Assembly (NCBI RefSeq): GCF_900109745.1
Contig: NZ_FOAV01000002.1
Location: 473,729 to 537,728 of the forward strand
Reading direction: 5' to 3'
From: Roseateles sp. YR242
GTDB taxonomy: Bacteria > Pseudomonadota > Gammaproteobacteria > Burkholderiales > Burkholderiaceae_C
Length of the DNA stretch: 64,000 nt
Below the pieces are notes generated by a model. The model ran no database searches and was not told the DNA's origin. It was given only the letters and a program-made list of their open reading frames with translations. Made by a program: the position numbers and the translations under genes. Within the stretch, counting starts at the first letter, position 1. The number at the start of each line of letters is the position of its first letter. Positions 8,678-16,459 of this stretch are shown here, piece after piece.

Positions 8678-9664
8678 TCAGCGCGAGGCGTCCCAGTACA
8701 TGAAGCCCATGCCTTCGCCGGTGCCGGCGGGTGTGCGCCAGCAGGGCACGTAGTCCACGACCGTCATCTCGGCGCCCGTTTCTTGCAGGGCCTTCATCAC
8801 GCTCACGTAGAGCTTGATCTCCGAGGTTCCGGACTGGTAGGAGCGGTCGTCCACCGCCGCCAGGGCGTCGTAGTCGTAGTCGGCCAGCATCTTCATGATG
8901 CGGTGGTCGAATTCCTCGTCGTTGACGAAGTGAGAGAGGCCGCCGGACGCGATGATCCCGACGCGCACATCGTCCGGCCACGCCTTGATGGCCTCGCACA
9001 GCACCCGCCCGAATTCAATGCAGCGCGACATCGACGGCTGCGTCGGCGGATAGAAGCAGTTCATGATGACCGGCACATGCGGCGGCGGTTGGTCGCCCAT
9101 GATCTGGTGGTAGACGAAGCTGTACGCATGCGGCACCACCGGATAGTCCGGCAGCGGCTTCATCCACACGTTGTCCGGCCAGGCGAAGAGGTCGGTGAGG
9201 TCGAAGCCTTCACGCTGGAAGCTGTTGATCAGATAGGTGGCCAGTTGCGGATGGCACTGGTGCACCACGTGGTGGTCCGGTGCGTAGACCGATCGCTGCG
9301 GCGGCCCGTTGTGGACCTCCTGGCCGCTGTAGATGGCGATGGAGGGCGAGAAGTCGGTGAAGATCTCCTTCTGGTCCTTGCCCAGGATGATGGCCACGTC
9401 CACGTTCGCCCGCTGGTAGGCCCGGGCCATTTCGTCCAGCGCGGTACGGCACCGGTCGGCACGGGCGGTCCGCTCCTCCAGCGTCAGGAACTTCTCGAAC
9501 TGCGCGCCGCGATGGGCCTCCAGCTCGGGGTAGGTCCAGGTGCGGTTGCGGAACCAGAGCTCGGGATTGTTGCGGTCCCGCTCGCCGTTCTTCAGCCAGT
9601 CTTCCGGCGCCTGGCCGAGCATGCCGCTGTGGGGCACTGCCATCCCGAATACGATTTTTGCCAT
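8678..9664 (-). CDS. Class III extradiol ring-cleavage dioxygenase (LigB superfamily)
   Basis: 328-residue Fe(II) dioxygenase of the protocatechuate 4,5-dioxygenase beta-subunit (LigB) superfamily. The N-terminal VPHSGML carries the first iron-ligand histidine; DHHVVHQCHPQ and IASGGLSHFVNDEEFDHR hold later conserved His/Glu residues. It opens a catecholic ring by meta cleavage. No LigA-type alpha subunit is encoded beside it and none is fused, unlike LigAB and the ~420-residue gallate dioxygenases; the length resembles stand-alone enzymes such as 3-O-methylgallate dioxygenase. With the PDC-hydrolase-like and LigJ-like proteins encoded upstream, a gallate- or protocatechuate-like substrate is likely, but not proven. 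Confidence 0.85.
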   Translation of the reverse strand: MAKIVFGMAVPHSGMLGQAPEDWLKNGERDRNNPELWFRNRTWTYPELEAHRGAQFEKFLTLEERTARADRCRTALDEMARAYQRANVDVAIILGKDQKEIFTDFSPSIAIYSGQEVHNGPPQRSVYAPDHHVVHQCHPQLATYLINSFQREGFDLTDLFAWPDNVWMKPLPDYPVVPHAYSFVYHQIMGDQPPPHVPVIMNCFYPPTQPSMSRCIEFGRVLCEAIKAWPDDVRVGIIASGGLSHFVNDEEFDHRIMKMLADYDYDALAAVDDRSYQSGTSEIKLYVSVMKALQETGAEMTVVDYVPCWRTPAGTGEGMGFMYWDASR

Positions 9665-9760
9665 GTGCTCTTCAGCCGATTGGATGTTTTTGACAAAGCA
9701 ACGCCCTGCGGCGGCGAGGGCGCGGCCGTGACGTTGGTGAGTGGATGGGCCTGGGTTCTG

Positions 9761-9808
9761 TCCTGTTTCCGGTCCTGTTTCCGGTCCTGTTGCCGGTCCT
9801 GTTTCCCG
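9761..9808. repeat. Four 12-bp tandem repeats (TCCTGTTTCCGG)
   Basis: Four head-to-tail copies of TCCTGTTTCCGG (copy 3 has TTGC, copy 4 ends CCCG) sit in the 180-bp spacer between the MFS gene stop and the dioxygenase start. They follow the 3' end of the MFS gene like the other short arrays in this window. No promoter or hairpin is evident. Confidence 0.8.
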
Positions 9809-9844
9809 TCCTGAGCCCCGCCCCTTGCGCCTGGGCGTGCGGCG

Positions 9845-11158
9845 TCAGCGGGGCACGGGCGGTGCGTTCAGGATGGGGGGCGTGTCGTCGAGGGGGGCAG
9901 CGGGCTCCTCGCGAACCTTCGGTGCCCACTGGGGCCGCAGCAGGATGGCTGTGGCCGCCGCACCGATGATCAGGAAAACAAAGATGGCCATCATGGGCAG
10001 GTCGTAGTTGCCCCCCACATGCAGCAACCAGCCAGAGAGGCTGGCGGCCACCCCCCCGGCCAGGCTGGTGGCCACCTGCTGCACACCGGTCACCAGACCG
10101 ATGGCCTGCTTGGGGATCAGCGTCAGGCGGCTCAGCGCGAGGTTGTTGGCCGTGGCCAGGCCCAGGAAGGACAGCGAGAAGACATTCCAGAACAGCGCCA
10201 TGTCCAGCGTGCTGGCATAGGCCCCCAGCAGCACCGTGCAGCCGCCGACGAAGCCCGAGATCACAAACGCCTTGCGGACGAACACCGCATTGCCGCCGCG
10301 CGCAATGAGCCGGTCTGCCACCCAGCCCGCAGCCGCCGCCACGATGGCGATGCCTGCGAAGCTGAAGAAGGTGTAGAGACCGGACTCGCCCAGCGACAGG
10401 CCACGCTGTTCCACCAGGTAGGCCGGCATCCACGTCATGCAATAGAACGTGAAGTAGCCGTAGCAGAAGTTGTTGATCATGCCGCCCCACACCACCGGGC
10501 TGGTGAGGATGCTGGACAGCGTCACCGACCCGGCACGGCGCTTGGCCACGGCCAGTTCCTCCCTGGAGGGAAAGTCGTTGCGCACCAGGCCGAGCCAGGG
10601 CAGCAGCCACACCATGCCCACCATGCCGGTGGCGATGAACATCACCTGCCAGGAATGGTTGACGATCAACCAGGCGCCCACGGGGGCGCCAATGGCCGGG
10701 CCGAACTTGTTGCCCATCGCAAAGATGCCCACCGCCAGGCCGTTCTGGCTTTCGTCGAAGTGGTTGCGGATCCAGCGATAGCTGGCCGGGATCACCACCG
10801 CTTCTGCCGCGCCGATGATCAGCCGCATCACGATCAGCGCGCCGAGCGCCGACACCGCCCCCATCAGCGCCGTGGCCACGCACCACAGGGCAAAGCAGAT
10901 GGCGTAGGGCCACTTCACGCCATAGCGGTCCGCCACCCAGCCCATGGGAATCTGGAACAGGCCATAGGACCAGAAGAAGGCGGAATTGATCCAGCCCCGG
11001 TCCACGCTGCTCAGCGCGAACTGCTGCACAAAGGACTTGTCCGCCAGCGCGGAGGAGATGCTGGTGCGGTCCACGAAGGAAATGAGCACCCCCAGGGCCA
11101 GCAGGGCCAGGACGGTCCAGCGGCTGGAGCTGCTCATCGGTGCTTGGTTGGTCTCCAT
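9845..11158 (-). CDS. MFS transporter, anion:cation symporter type
   Basis: 437-residue carrier with about twelve predicted membrane helices in two halves separated by a cytoplasmic loop (around residues 195-225). The first helix is followed by FVDRTSISSALADKSF, and the conserved loop between helices 2 and 3 reads GWVADRYGVKWPY, close to the G-x-x-x-D-R-x-G MFS signature. These features match the ACS/phthalate-permease family that imports aromatic acids, tartrate, glucarate and similar anions with protons. AGGACCGAC precedes the ATG. It is 15 bp downstream of the amidohydrolase gene in the operon, so it probably imports the pathway substrate. Confidence 0.9.
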   Translation of the reverse strand: METNQAPMSSSSRWTVLALLALGVLISFVDRTSISSALADKSFVQQFALSSVDRGWINSAFFWSYGLFQIPMGWVADRYGVKWPYAICFALWCVATALMGAVSALGALIVMRLIIGAAEAVVIPASYRWIRNHFDESQNGLAVGIFAMGNKFGPAIGAPVGAWLIVNHSWQVMFIATGMVGMVWLLPWLGLVRNDFPSREELAVAKRRAGSVTLSSILTSPVVWGGMINNFCYGYFTFYCMTWMPAYLVEQRGLSLGESGLYTFFSFAGIAIVAAAAGWVADRLIARGGNAVFVRKAFVISGFVGGCTVLLGAYASTLDMALFWNVFSLSFLGLATANNLALSRLTLIPKQAIGLVTGVQQVATSLAGGVAASLSGWLLHVGGNYDLPMMAIFVFLIIGAAATAILLRPQWAPKVREEPAAPLDDTPPILNAPPVPR

Positions 11159-11173
11159 GTCGGTCCTGGGCGC

Positions 11174-12019
11174 TCAGGCCAATGCGGGATAGAGCAGCTG
11201 CGCGGTCTTGCCGAAGATCCATTGACGGTCCTCCTCGCGCAGGCTGGCCAGCCCCTCCTGCGCGGTGGCGAGGATCTCCCCAAGCGTGCCGGGCGAGGTC
11301 GGGAAGTTGGAGCCCCAGGCCATGCGGCTCGCGCCAAACGCCTCCACCACGCGCGGGAAGAAGGTCTCGGCACTGGCCTGGTCCTTCTTCACGTCCGCGA
11401 AGATACGCGGCGTGAGTTTCAGGAAGATGTTGGGAATGTCGGCCAGGGCCCAGAGGCTGTCGGCCCTCTTGTAGGGCGGGCCATCCAGCACATCGGGTCT
11501 TCCGAGGTGGTCCAGGATGATGTCCACCTGCGGGAACTTCTTCGCCAGCAAAGTGACCTGGGGCAGGCCGATGGGGCCGGTCTGGATGCACATGGGCAGG
11601 CCCAGTTCGGCCAGCATCTCCCAGGCGCGGAAGGACTGGGGGTTGTCCAGCTCGCTGGGGTCGAAGTCCTTGGTGGAACCGCCGGTAAAGATGCGCAGCC
11701 CGGCCAGGCCCTTGTCCGCCCAACGCTTGATGACGGTGGCCACGTCGTCGGCCAGCATGTCCACCGAGCCGACGGCGACCAGCCGGTCCGCATACTGGTT
11801 GCAGCCGTCCACCACATAGGCATTGTCGAAGCCATAGGTCGTGGAGGAATGCACCACGGCAGCCTTGGCCACGCCGGCCGCATCCATCGCCTCGATCAGC
11901 GCCGCCACGGTGCTGGGGCGTTCCTGGGACCATTCCGACCGCTTGCCGAAGAGCGGCGCTGGCGGATAGCGGGTCTCATCGTCCGAGATGATGTGGGGGT
12001 GAATGTCGATGTAGGTCAT
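11174..12019 (-). CDS. Amidohydrolase-2 family hydrolase, 2-pyrone-4,6-dicarboxylate hydrolase-like
   Basis: 281-residue TIM-barrel metallohydrolase. Metal-site elements are DIHPHII near the N-terminus and ILDHLGRPD in the middle. The usual C-terminal catalytic Asp of the family (WGTDW/WGSDF) is replaced by Asn in MAWGSNFPTSPG, as occurs in one subgroup; activity may therefore differ from LigI. LigI opens 2-pyrone-4,6-dicarboxylate to 4-oxalomesaconate in protocatechuate and syringate breakdown, and this gene sits 9 bp after a LigJ-like hydratase gene that would use that product. A strong AAGGGAAGG site precedes the ATG. The lactonase role is inference from family and neighbours. Confidence 0.75.
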   Translation of the reverse strand: MTYIDIHPHIISDDETRYPPAPLFGKRSEWSQERPSTVAALIEAMDAAGVAKAAVVHSSTTYGFDNAYVVDGCNQYADRLVAVGSVDMLADDVATVIKRWADKGLAGLRIFTGGSTKDFDPSELDNPQSFRAWEMLAELGLPMCIQTGPIGLPQVTLLAKKFPQVDIILDHLGRPDVLDGPPYKRADSLWALADIPNIFLKLTPRIFADVKKDQASAETFFPRVVEAFGASRMAWGSNFPTSPGTLGEILATAQEGLASLREEDRQWIFGKTAQLLYPALA

Positions 12020-12028
12020 GGCCTTCCC

Positions 12029-13054
12029 TTACTGCCCGCGGGCGCGCAGCAGCGCGTCCAGGCGGGGGTACACGCGGCGGGCATTGAGTTCGTAGATGGC
12101 GGCGCGGTCTTCGGCATCCAGTGCGTCGCAGGCGTCGATGTAGCGCTTGGTGTCGTCGAAGTACTCGCCGGTGTTGGGGTCGCGGCCCCGCACGGCGCCG
12201 ATCATTTCGGAGCCGAACAGCACATTGCTGGTCGGCACCACCTTGGTCAGCAGTTCCACCCCGGGGTGGTGGTAGACACAGGTGTCGAAGAAGACGTTGT
12301 CCAGCAGGCCCTCCAGCGGCCGCTGGGCGATCTCCAGCGACATGCCGCGATAACGGCCCCAGTGGTAGGGCACCGCGCCACCGCCGTGCGGGATCACGAA
12401 CCGCAGGGTCGGGAAGTCCTTGAACAGGTCGGCCTGCAGCAGCTGCATGAAGACGGAGGTGTCGGCATTCAGGTAGTGAGCACCGGTGCCATGGAAGCAG
12501 GGGTTGCAGGACGCGGCCACGTGGATCATGGCGGGCACGTCCAGCTCGCACAACACTTCGTAGAGCGGGTACCACTCACGGTCGGTCATGGGCTTGCCGG
12601 TCCAGTAGCCGCCGGTCGGGTCCGGGTTGAGGTTGCAGCCCACGAAGCCGAGCTCCTCCACACAGCGGCGCAGCTCGGGGATGGAATTTTTCGGTGGCGC
12701 CAATGGCGATTGCGGCAGCTGGCACACCGGGACGAAGTTGTCCGGATACAGGTCACAGACACGGCGGACCAGATCGTTGGACACCTCGGCCCATTCCAGG
12801 CTGGTGCGCTCGTTGCCCAGGTGGTGGCTCATCAGGCCGGCAATGGGCGAGAACAGTGTCAGGTCGCTGCCGCGCTCGCGCTGCAGGCGGAGCTGGCCGT
12901 TGCCCACACCGTCGCGGATCTCGTCGTCGCTCACATGCGCGCCGGACCGTGGTGGTGCGTTGGCAGGGTCGTTGGCGGCGGCCACCTGGCGGGCGCGCCA
13001 GTCACGGAAGGATGCGGGGACGGTCGTGAAGTGACCGTGGCAATCGATGATCAT
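12029..13054 (-). CDS. ligJ: 4-oxalomesaconate hydratase, LigJ family
   Basis: 341-residue amidohydrolase-fold protein, the same length as Sphingobium LigJ. It begins MIIDCHGHFTT with the metal-binding DCHGH, and carries the LigJ-type blocks NLNPDPTGGYW..REWYPLYEVLCELDVPAMIH, RFVIPHGGGAVPYHWGRYRG and NVLFGSEMIGAVRGRDPNTGEYFDD. LigJ adds water to 4-oxalomesaconate to give 4-carboxy-4-hydroxy-2-oxoadipate, the substrate of the pathway aldolase. It is 17 bp downstream of the decarboxylase-like gene and 9 bp upstream of the PDC-hydrolase-like gene. Family assignment is firm; the precise substrate could vary with the initial aromatic compound. Confidence 0.85.
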   Translation of the reverse strand: MIIDCHGHFTTVPASFRDWRARQVAAANDPANAPPRSGAHVSDDEIRDGVGNGQLRLQRERGSDLTLFSPIAGLMSHHLGNERTSLEWAEVSNDLVRRVCDLYPDNFVPVCQLPQSPLAPPKNSIPELRRCVEELGFVGCNLNPDPTGGYWTGKPMTDREWYPLYEVLCELDVPAMIHVAASCNPCFHGTGAHYLNADTSVFMQLLQADLFKDFPTLRFVIPHGGGAVPYHWGRYRGMSLEIAQRPLEGLLDNVFFDTCVYHHPGVELLTKVVPTSNVLFGSEMIGAVRGRDPNTGEYFDDTKRYIDACDALDAEDRAAIYELNARRVYPRLDALLRARGQ

Positions 13055-13071
13055 GGTCGGTTCCGATGGAA

Positions 13072-14043
13072 TCAGCGGGCGGGGTCGACAAACAGCTCGC
13101 CCGTGGACATGCGACGCGGCGTCAGGCCCTGCTTGAAGGCGGTGGCCTCCAGCGTCTCGATGGTCCGGAGGTTCTCCTGCAGGCCATAGGGCAGTGGGTC
13201 ATGGCCGACGATCTTGCGCAGGTCCGCATATTTCCGGTCGCCGGGCGTGGTGGCCTGGCCGGCGTCCAGGCGGGCCAGCCACGCCTGCTTGGCTTGATCG
13301 AAGGCGTTGAAGATCGACTGGGCAACCCACGGGTGCTCGGCCAGCACCGAGTCCTTGACAACGATGGTGCCGTGCATGGGGTAGACGCCGGTGCGCGCGT
13401 AGTACTCGGCTTCCAGGGTGGCGGCATTGGGCAGCAGGTCCGGGTAGTCGGCCTCCACCTCCTTCCATCCGCCCGTGGGCGCTCCGGTCCGGCCGATGCC
13501 GGCGGCGGCCGCGAACCCGGCGGCCAGTTCCCCCTGGGCCATCATGTCCGCCAGTGAACGGCCAGCGGGCGCATGGATGACGTTGGGCGGCAGCTGGAGT
13601 TGGGTGACGTGTTCCTCATCGTCCACCACCCAGGTGACCTTGGCGGCGTCGAGACCGAATTCGTCAATCAGGACCTGGCGCGTCCACACCCCGGTGGTGA
13701 CGGAATAGGCCCGCACGCCCACCTGCTTGCCTTCCAGGTCCTTGGGTGTGCGGATGCCCGCGTCCGGGCGTACCAGCAAGCCGCTGTGGTGGAAGCGGCG
13801 CACCACGAAGATGGGCAGCGCCACGAAGGGCGCGCCGTAGGCGCGGGCAATGATGTAGGTGGTGGGCGCGAGTTCGCAGACGTCGAACTCGATATCCCGC
13901 ACCATGCGGCGGAAGGCGCCGATCTGGGGCTGGACGGTGATGAACTCGGCGTCCACGCCCTCGATGGGAATGGCGCCGCTGCGAATGGCCGAGGTGTGCG
14001 GGTGCTCGGCGATGGCAATCTTGAGATGGACTTTTCCAGCCAA
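13072..14043 (-). CDS. 4,5-dihydroxyphthalate decarboxylase-like / binding-protein-fold enzyme, copy 2
   Basis: 323-residue paralogue of the product of 4869-5765, without signal peptide. It has the family landmarks FDVCELAPTTYIIARAYG, an RRFHHSGLLVRPDAG segment and IRTPKDLEGKQVGVRAYSVTTGVW, in the same order as in characterised 4,5-dihydroxyphthalate decarboxylases, whose usual length (about 330) it matches better than copy 1. It appears to start with TTG, since AGAGGAG lies eight bases upstream and no ATG occurs until codon 48. It is the first gene of the run ending at the porin. Likely function: removal of a carboxyl group from a hydroxylated aromatic polycarboxylate; a binding-protein role is the alternative. 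Confidence 0.72.
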   Translation of the reverse strand: MAGKVHLKIAIAEHPHTSAIRSGAIPIEGVDAEFITVQPQIGAFRRMVRDIEFDVCELAPTTYIIARAYGAPFVALPIFVVRRFHHSGLLVRPDAGIRTPKDLEGKQVGVRAYSVTTGVWTRQVLIDEFGLDAAKVTWVVDDEEHVTQLQLPPNVIHAPAGRSLADMMAQGELAAGFAAAAGIGRTGAPTGGWKEVEADYPDLLPNAATLEAEYYARTGVYPMHGTIVVKDSVLAEHPWVAQSIFNAFDQAKQAWLARLDAGQATTPGDRKYADLRKIVGHDPLPYGLQENLRTIETLEATAFKQGLTPRRMSTGELFVDPAR

Positions 14044-14073
14044 CGTGCTTCTCCTCTAAGGCTTCCAACCAGC

Positions 14074-14107
14074 CGTCCGAAACGCTTGCAAAGAGACGTT
14101 TCGGACG
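14074..14107. promoter_or_regulatory. Perfect 11-bp inverted repeat, candidate operator of the catabolic operon
   Basis: CGTCCGAAACG and its exact reverse complement CGTTTCGGACG flank a 12-base spacer, 30 bp upstream of the TTG start of the first operon gene and downstream of tarD. There is no T-run, so a terminator is less likely than an operator, though the repeat would also form a stable RNA hairpin. The half-site spacing (centres 23 bp apart, about two helical turns) suits a dimeric regulator on one DNA face. The regulator cannot be named from sequence. The rest of 14108-14260 shows no gene. Confidence 0.6.
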
Positions 14108-14260
14108 TGGTGCGATGATTGGAAGATTAGGGAAAAGGCGTCGATCTGCCTCTATACAAAAAGGAGATTCGCTGGCACTTTTCTTTGGCCGATGGTCCGG
14201 GGGGGCATGGGAATGGCCATGGCCTGGGGCGATCGGATCGCGCCAGGCGCGGGGGAGGAC

Positions 14261-15427
14261 TCAGGCGGACAAGGCCTTCATCTCCCGATACAGATCGGCC
14301 TTGCCCTCGAAGCCGATGCCCGGCAGGTCCGGCAGGGTGACATGGCTGTTCTCCACCTTCACCCCGTCAGGGAAACCGCCGAACGGTTGGAACAGGTCCG
14401 GATAGGACTCGTTGCCGCCCAGCCCCAGGCCGGCGGCAATGTTGAGCGACATCTGGTGACCGCCATGCGGCACGCAGCGGCTGGCCGACCAGCCGTGTTC
14501 CTTCAGCATGTCCAGTGTGCGCAGGTACTCCACCAGGCCGTAGCTCAACGCGCAGTCAAACTGCAGGTAGTCCCGGTCCGGGCGCATGCCGCCGTAACGG
14601 ATCAGGTTGCGAGCGTCCTGCATGGAAAACAGGTTTTCGCCCGTCGCCATCGGGTTCTTGTAGTAGCTGCGCAGCGTGGCCTGCAACTCGAAATCGAGCG
14701 GGTCACCGGCTTCCTCGTACCAGAAGAGGTCGTATTGCGAGAGCGCCTTGGCGTACTGGATGGCGGTGTCCAGGTCGAACCGGCCGTTGGCGTCCACACA
14801 GAGCTTCTGGCCGTCGCCCAGCACACTGAGGATGGAGTCGATGCGGCGCAGGTCCTCATCCAGCGAGGCGCCGCCGATCTTCTTCTTCACCACCGAGTAG
14901 CCCCGGTCGATGTAGCTGCGCATCTCGTCCTTGAGCTTGCCGTGATCCTGGCCGGGGTAGTAGTAGCCCCCCGCGGCATACACAAAGACCTTGCGGTTGG
15001 GCTGCCCGTTGCCATAACGGTCGGCCAGCAGCTGGAACAGCGGCTTGCCTTCGATCTTGGCCACCGCATCCCACACCGCCATGTCGATGGTGCCGATGGC
15101 CACCGAGCGCTCACCATGCCCGCCGGGCTTCTCGTTGGTGAACATGGCGGCCCAGACCTTGTGCGGGTCCAGGTTGTTGCCGGTGGCGTCCACCAGCGAG
15201 GCGGGGTCTGCTTCGAGAATGCGCGGGATGAAGCGCTCGCGCATGAGCATGCCCTGCCCATAACGACCGTTGGAGTTGAAGCCGTAGCCGACCACCGGTT
15301 TGCCGTCGCGGATCACATCGGTAATGACGGCCACGAGGCTGAGCGTCATCTTGCTAAAGTCGATGTAGGCGTTGCGGATCGGGCTGCTGATGGGGAGGGT
15401 TTTCTCCCTGATTTCGACGATCTTCAC
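14261..15427 (-). CDS. tarD: D(-)-tartrate dehydratase (enolase superfamily)
   Basis: 388-residue member of the enolase superfamily, MR subgroup, that is recognisably the TarD family known from Bradyrhizobium. It has the diagnostic N-terminus PISSPIRNAYIDFSKMT, the 20s-loop region VVGYGFNSNGRYGQG, the catalytic KxK in SVVKKKIGG, three metal ligands in CVDANGRF, FWYEEAGDP and ATGENLF, and the general base histidine in SRCVPHGGHQMSLN. TarD dehydrates D-tartrate to oxaloacetate. It starts with GTG at 15427, with GGAG eight bases upstream. It is divergent from a LysR gene and 217 bp upstream of the aromatic operon; both routes would yield oxaloacetate. Confidence 0.93.
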   Translation of the reverse strand: MKIVEIREKTLPISSPIRNAYIDFSKMTLSLVAVITDVIRDGKPVVGYGFNSNGRYGQGMLMRERFIPRILEADPASLVDATGNNLDPHKVWAAMFTNEKPGGHGERSVAIGTIDMAVWDAVAKIEGKPLFQLLADRYGNGQPNRKVFVYAAGGYYYPGQDHGKLKDEMRSYIDRGYSVVKKKIGGASLDEDLRRIDSILSVLGDGQKLCVDANGRFDLDTAIQYAKALSQYDLFWYEEAGDPLDFELQATLRSYYKNPMATGENLFSMQDARNLIRYGGMRPDRDYLQFDCALSYGLVEYLRTLDMLKEHGWSASRCVPHGGHQMSLNIAAGLGLGGNESYPDLFQPFGGFPDGVKVENSHVTLPDLPGIGFEGKADLYREMKALSA

Positions 15428-15532
15428 AGAACTGTCTCCACGTGTGTTTCAGATGGCTCGCATGTTCCTCCCCGAGGCCGGTCGCCGGCCAATTCATTTT
15501 TCTTTAGGGCTTGATGCTTTGAAAGCACCGCC
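15428..15532. promoter_or_regulatory. Divergent tarD-lysR control region with T-N11-A box
   Basis: The 105-bp spacer between the two divergent starts holds TGCTTTGAAAGCA at 15515-15527, a palindrome with six-base arms that fits the LysR T-N11-A box exactly and overlaps the leader of the LysR gene, as expected for autoregulation. A second small inverted repeat, GGCCGGTCGCCGGCC, lies at about 15475-15490. No confident -35/-10 pair was assigned. Confidence 0.5.
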
Positions 15533-16456
15533 ATGACGATGAACCTGACGTGGATCGATGATTTCATGGCGCTGGCCGCCTCTGGCAACTTCTCCCGCGC
15601 GGCCGAGGAGCGCCACATGACCCAGCCCGCCTTCAGCCGCCGCATCCGGGCGCTGGAGGAATGGCTGGGGGTGGACCTGTTCGACCGCAATACCCAGCCC
15701 GCGCGGGTGACCCCGGCCGGTGAATGGTTCCGCAAGGCCGCCCAGGACTTGCAGGCCCACGTCACCCGGGTGCCGCTGGAAGCGCGCGCCGTGGCGGAGG
15801 CCAGCTCACGCACGCTGCGGCTGGCCGCCACGCATGCGCTCTCCTTCACCTTCCTGCCGCGCTGGCTGCACACGCTGGAACAGCGCCTGCCCGTAGGGCC
15901 GGTACAGCTGGATTCGGATGTGCACGAGAAATGCGAGGCCCTGCTGCTGAAGGGGCAGGTGCAGTTCGTGCTGACGCATGGCCATGCCAGCGTGCGCGGT
16001 GCGCTGGACGAGGCGGGTTACCCCTTCGCCGTGCTGGGCTCGGACCGGCTGCTGCCGGTGAGTGCGCCAGACGCGGGCGGCGCACCCATGCACCGGCTGG
16101 TGGAGGACACCGTTGGCGGTGTGGAGGTGGCGGGAAAGCTGCTGACCTACGGCTTTGAATCGGGCATCGGCCGCTTGCTGCGTGAGCTCAAGGGCGCTCC
16201 CTATGCCCGGCTCGCCGCACAGGCAGGCATGACCGCGCAGTTGGCCTCGGTGCTGCGCACCATGGCCATGGACGGCCGGGGCCTGGCCTGGCTGCCCGAG
16301 ATTCTGGTGAGCAGCGATCTGGCCAGCGGCCGTCTGGTGCTGGCCGCCGGCCCGGCATGGACAATCGACCTCGCGCTGCGGCTCTATCGTGACCGCGGCG
16401 CGCTGGGCGAGGCCGCGGACGCGTTCTGGGCCGCTGCGTCCCAGGCCACGGGCTGA
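15533..16456 (+). CDS. LysR-family regulator, probable activator of tarD
   Basis: 307-residue LysR-type regulator. The winged helix-turn-helix occupies residues 1-65 (WIDDFMALAASGNFSRAAEERHMTQPAFSRRIRALEEWLGVDLFDR), followed by a linker helix and a type 2 periplasmic-binding-fold effector domain to the end. An alternative ATG lies two codons later. It is transcribed divergently from tarD, the arrangement in which LysR proteins usually control the neighbouring gene; the effector is then likely tartrate or a related hydroxy acid. Its stop is only 3 bp from the convergent tautomerase gene. Confidence 0.92.
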   Translation: MTMNLTWIDDFMALAASGNFSRAAEERHMTQPAFSRRIRALEEWLGVDLFDRNTQPARVTPAGEWFRKAAQDLQAHVTRVPLEARAVAEASSRTLRLAATHALSFTFLPRWLHTLEQRLPVGPVQLDSDVHEKCEALLLKGQVQFVLTHGHASVRGALDEAGYPFAVLGSDRLLPVSAPDAGGAPMHRLVEDTVGGVEVAGKLLTYGFESGIGRLLRELKGAPYARLAAQAGMTAQLASVLRTMAMDGRGLAWLPEILVSSDLASGRLVLAAGPAWTIDLALRLYRDRGALGEAADAFWAAASQATG

Positions 16457-16459
16457 CGC

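Noticed and set aside
9672-11933. 753-codon minus-strand frame across the MFS and amidohydrolase genes
   Set aside because: It overlaps two well-supported genes in another frame; its repetitive GNRT stretch merely reflects the 12-bp tandem repeats.
10019-13189. 1056-codon plus-strand frame
   Set aside because: Very long but antisense to three recognisable operon genes; His/Gln/Gly-rich composition is typical of a shadow of GC-biased codons.
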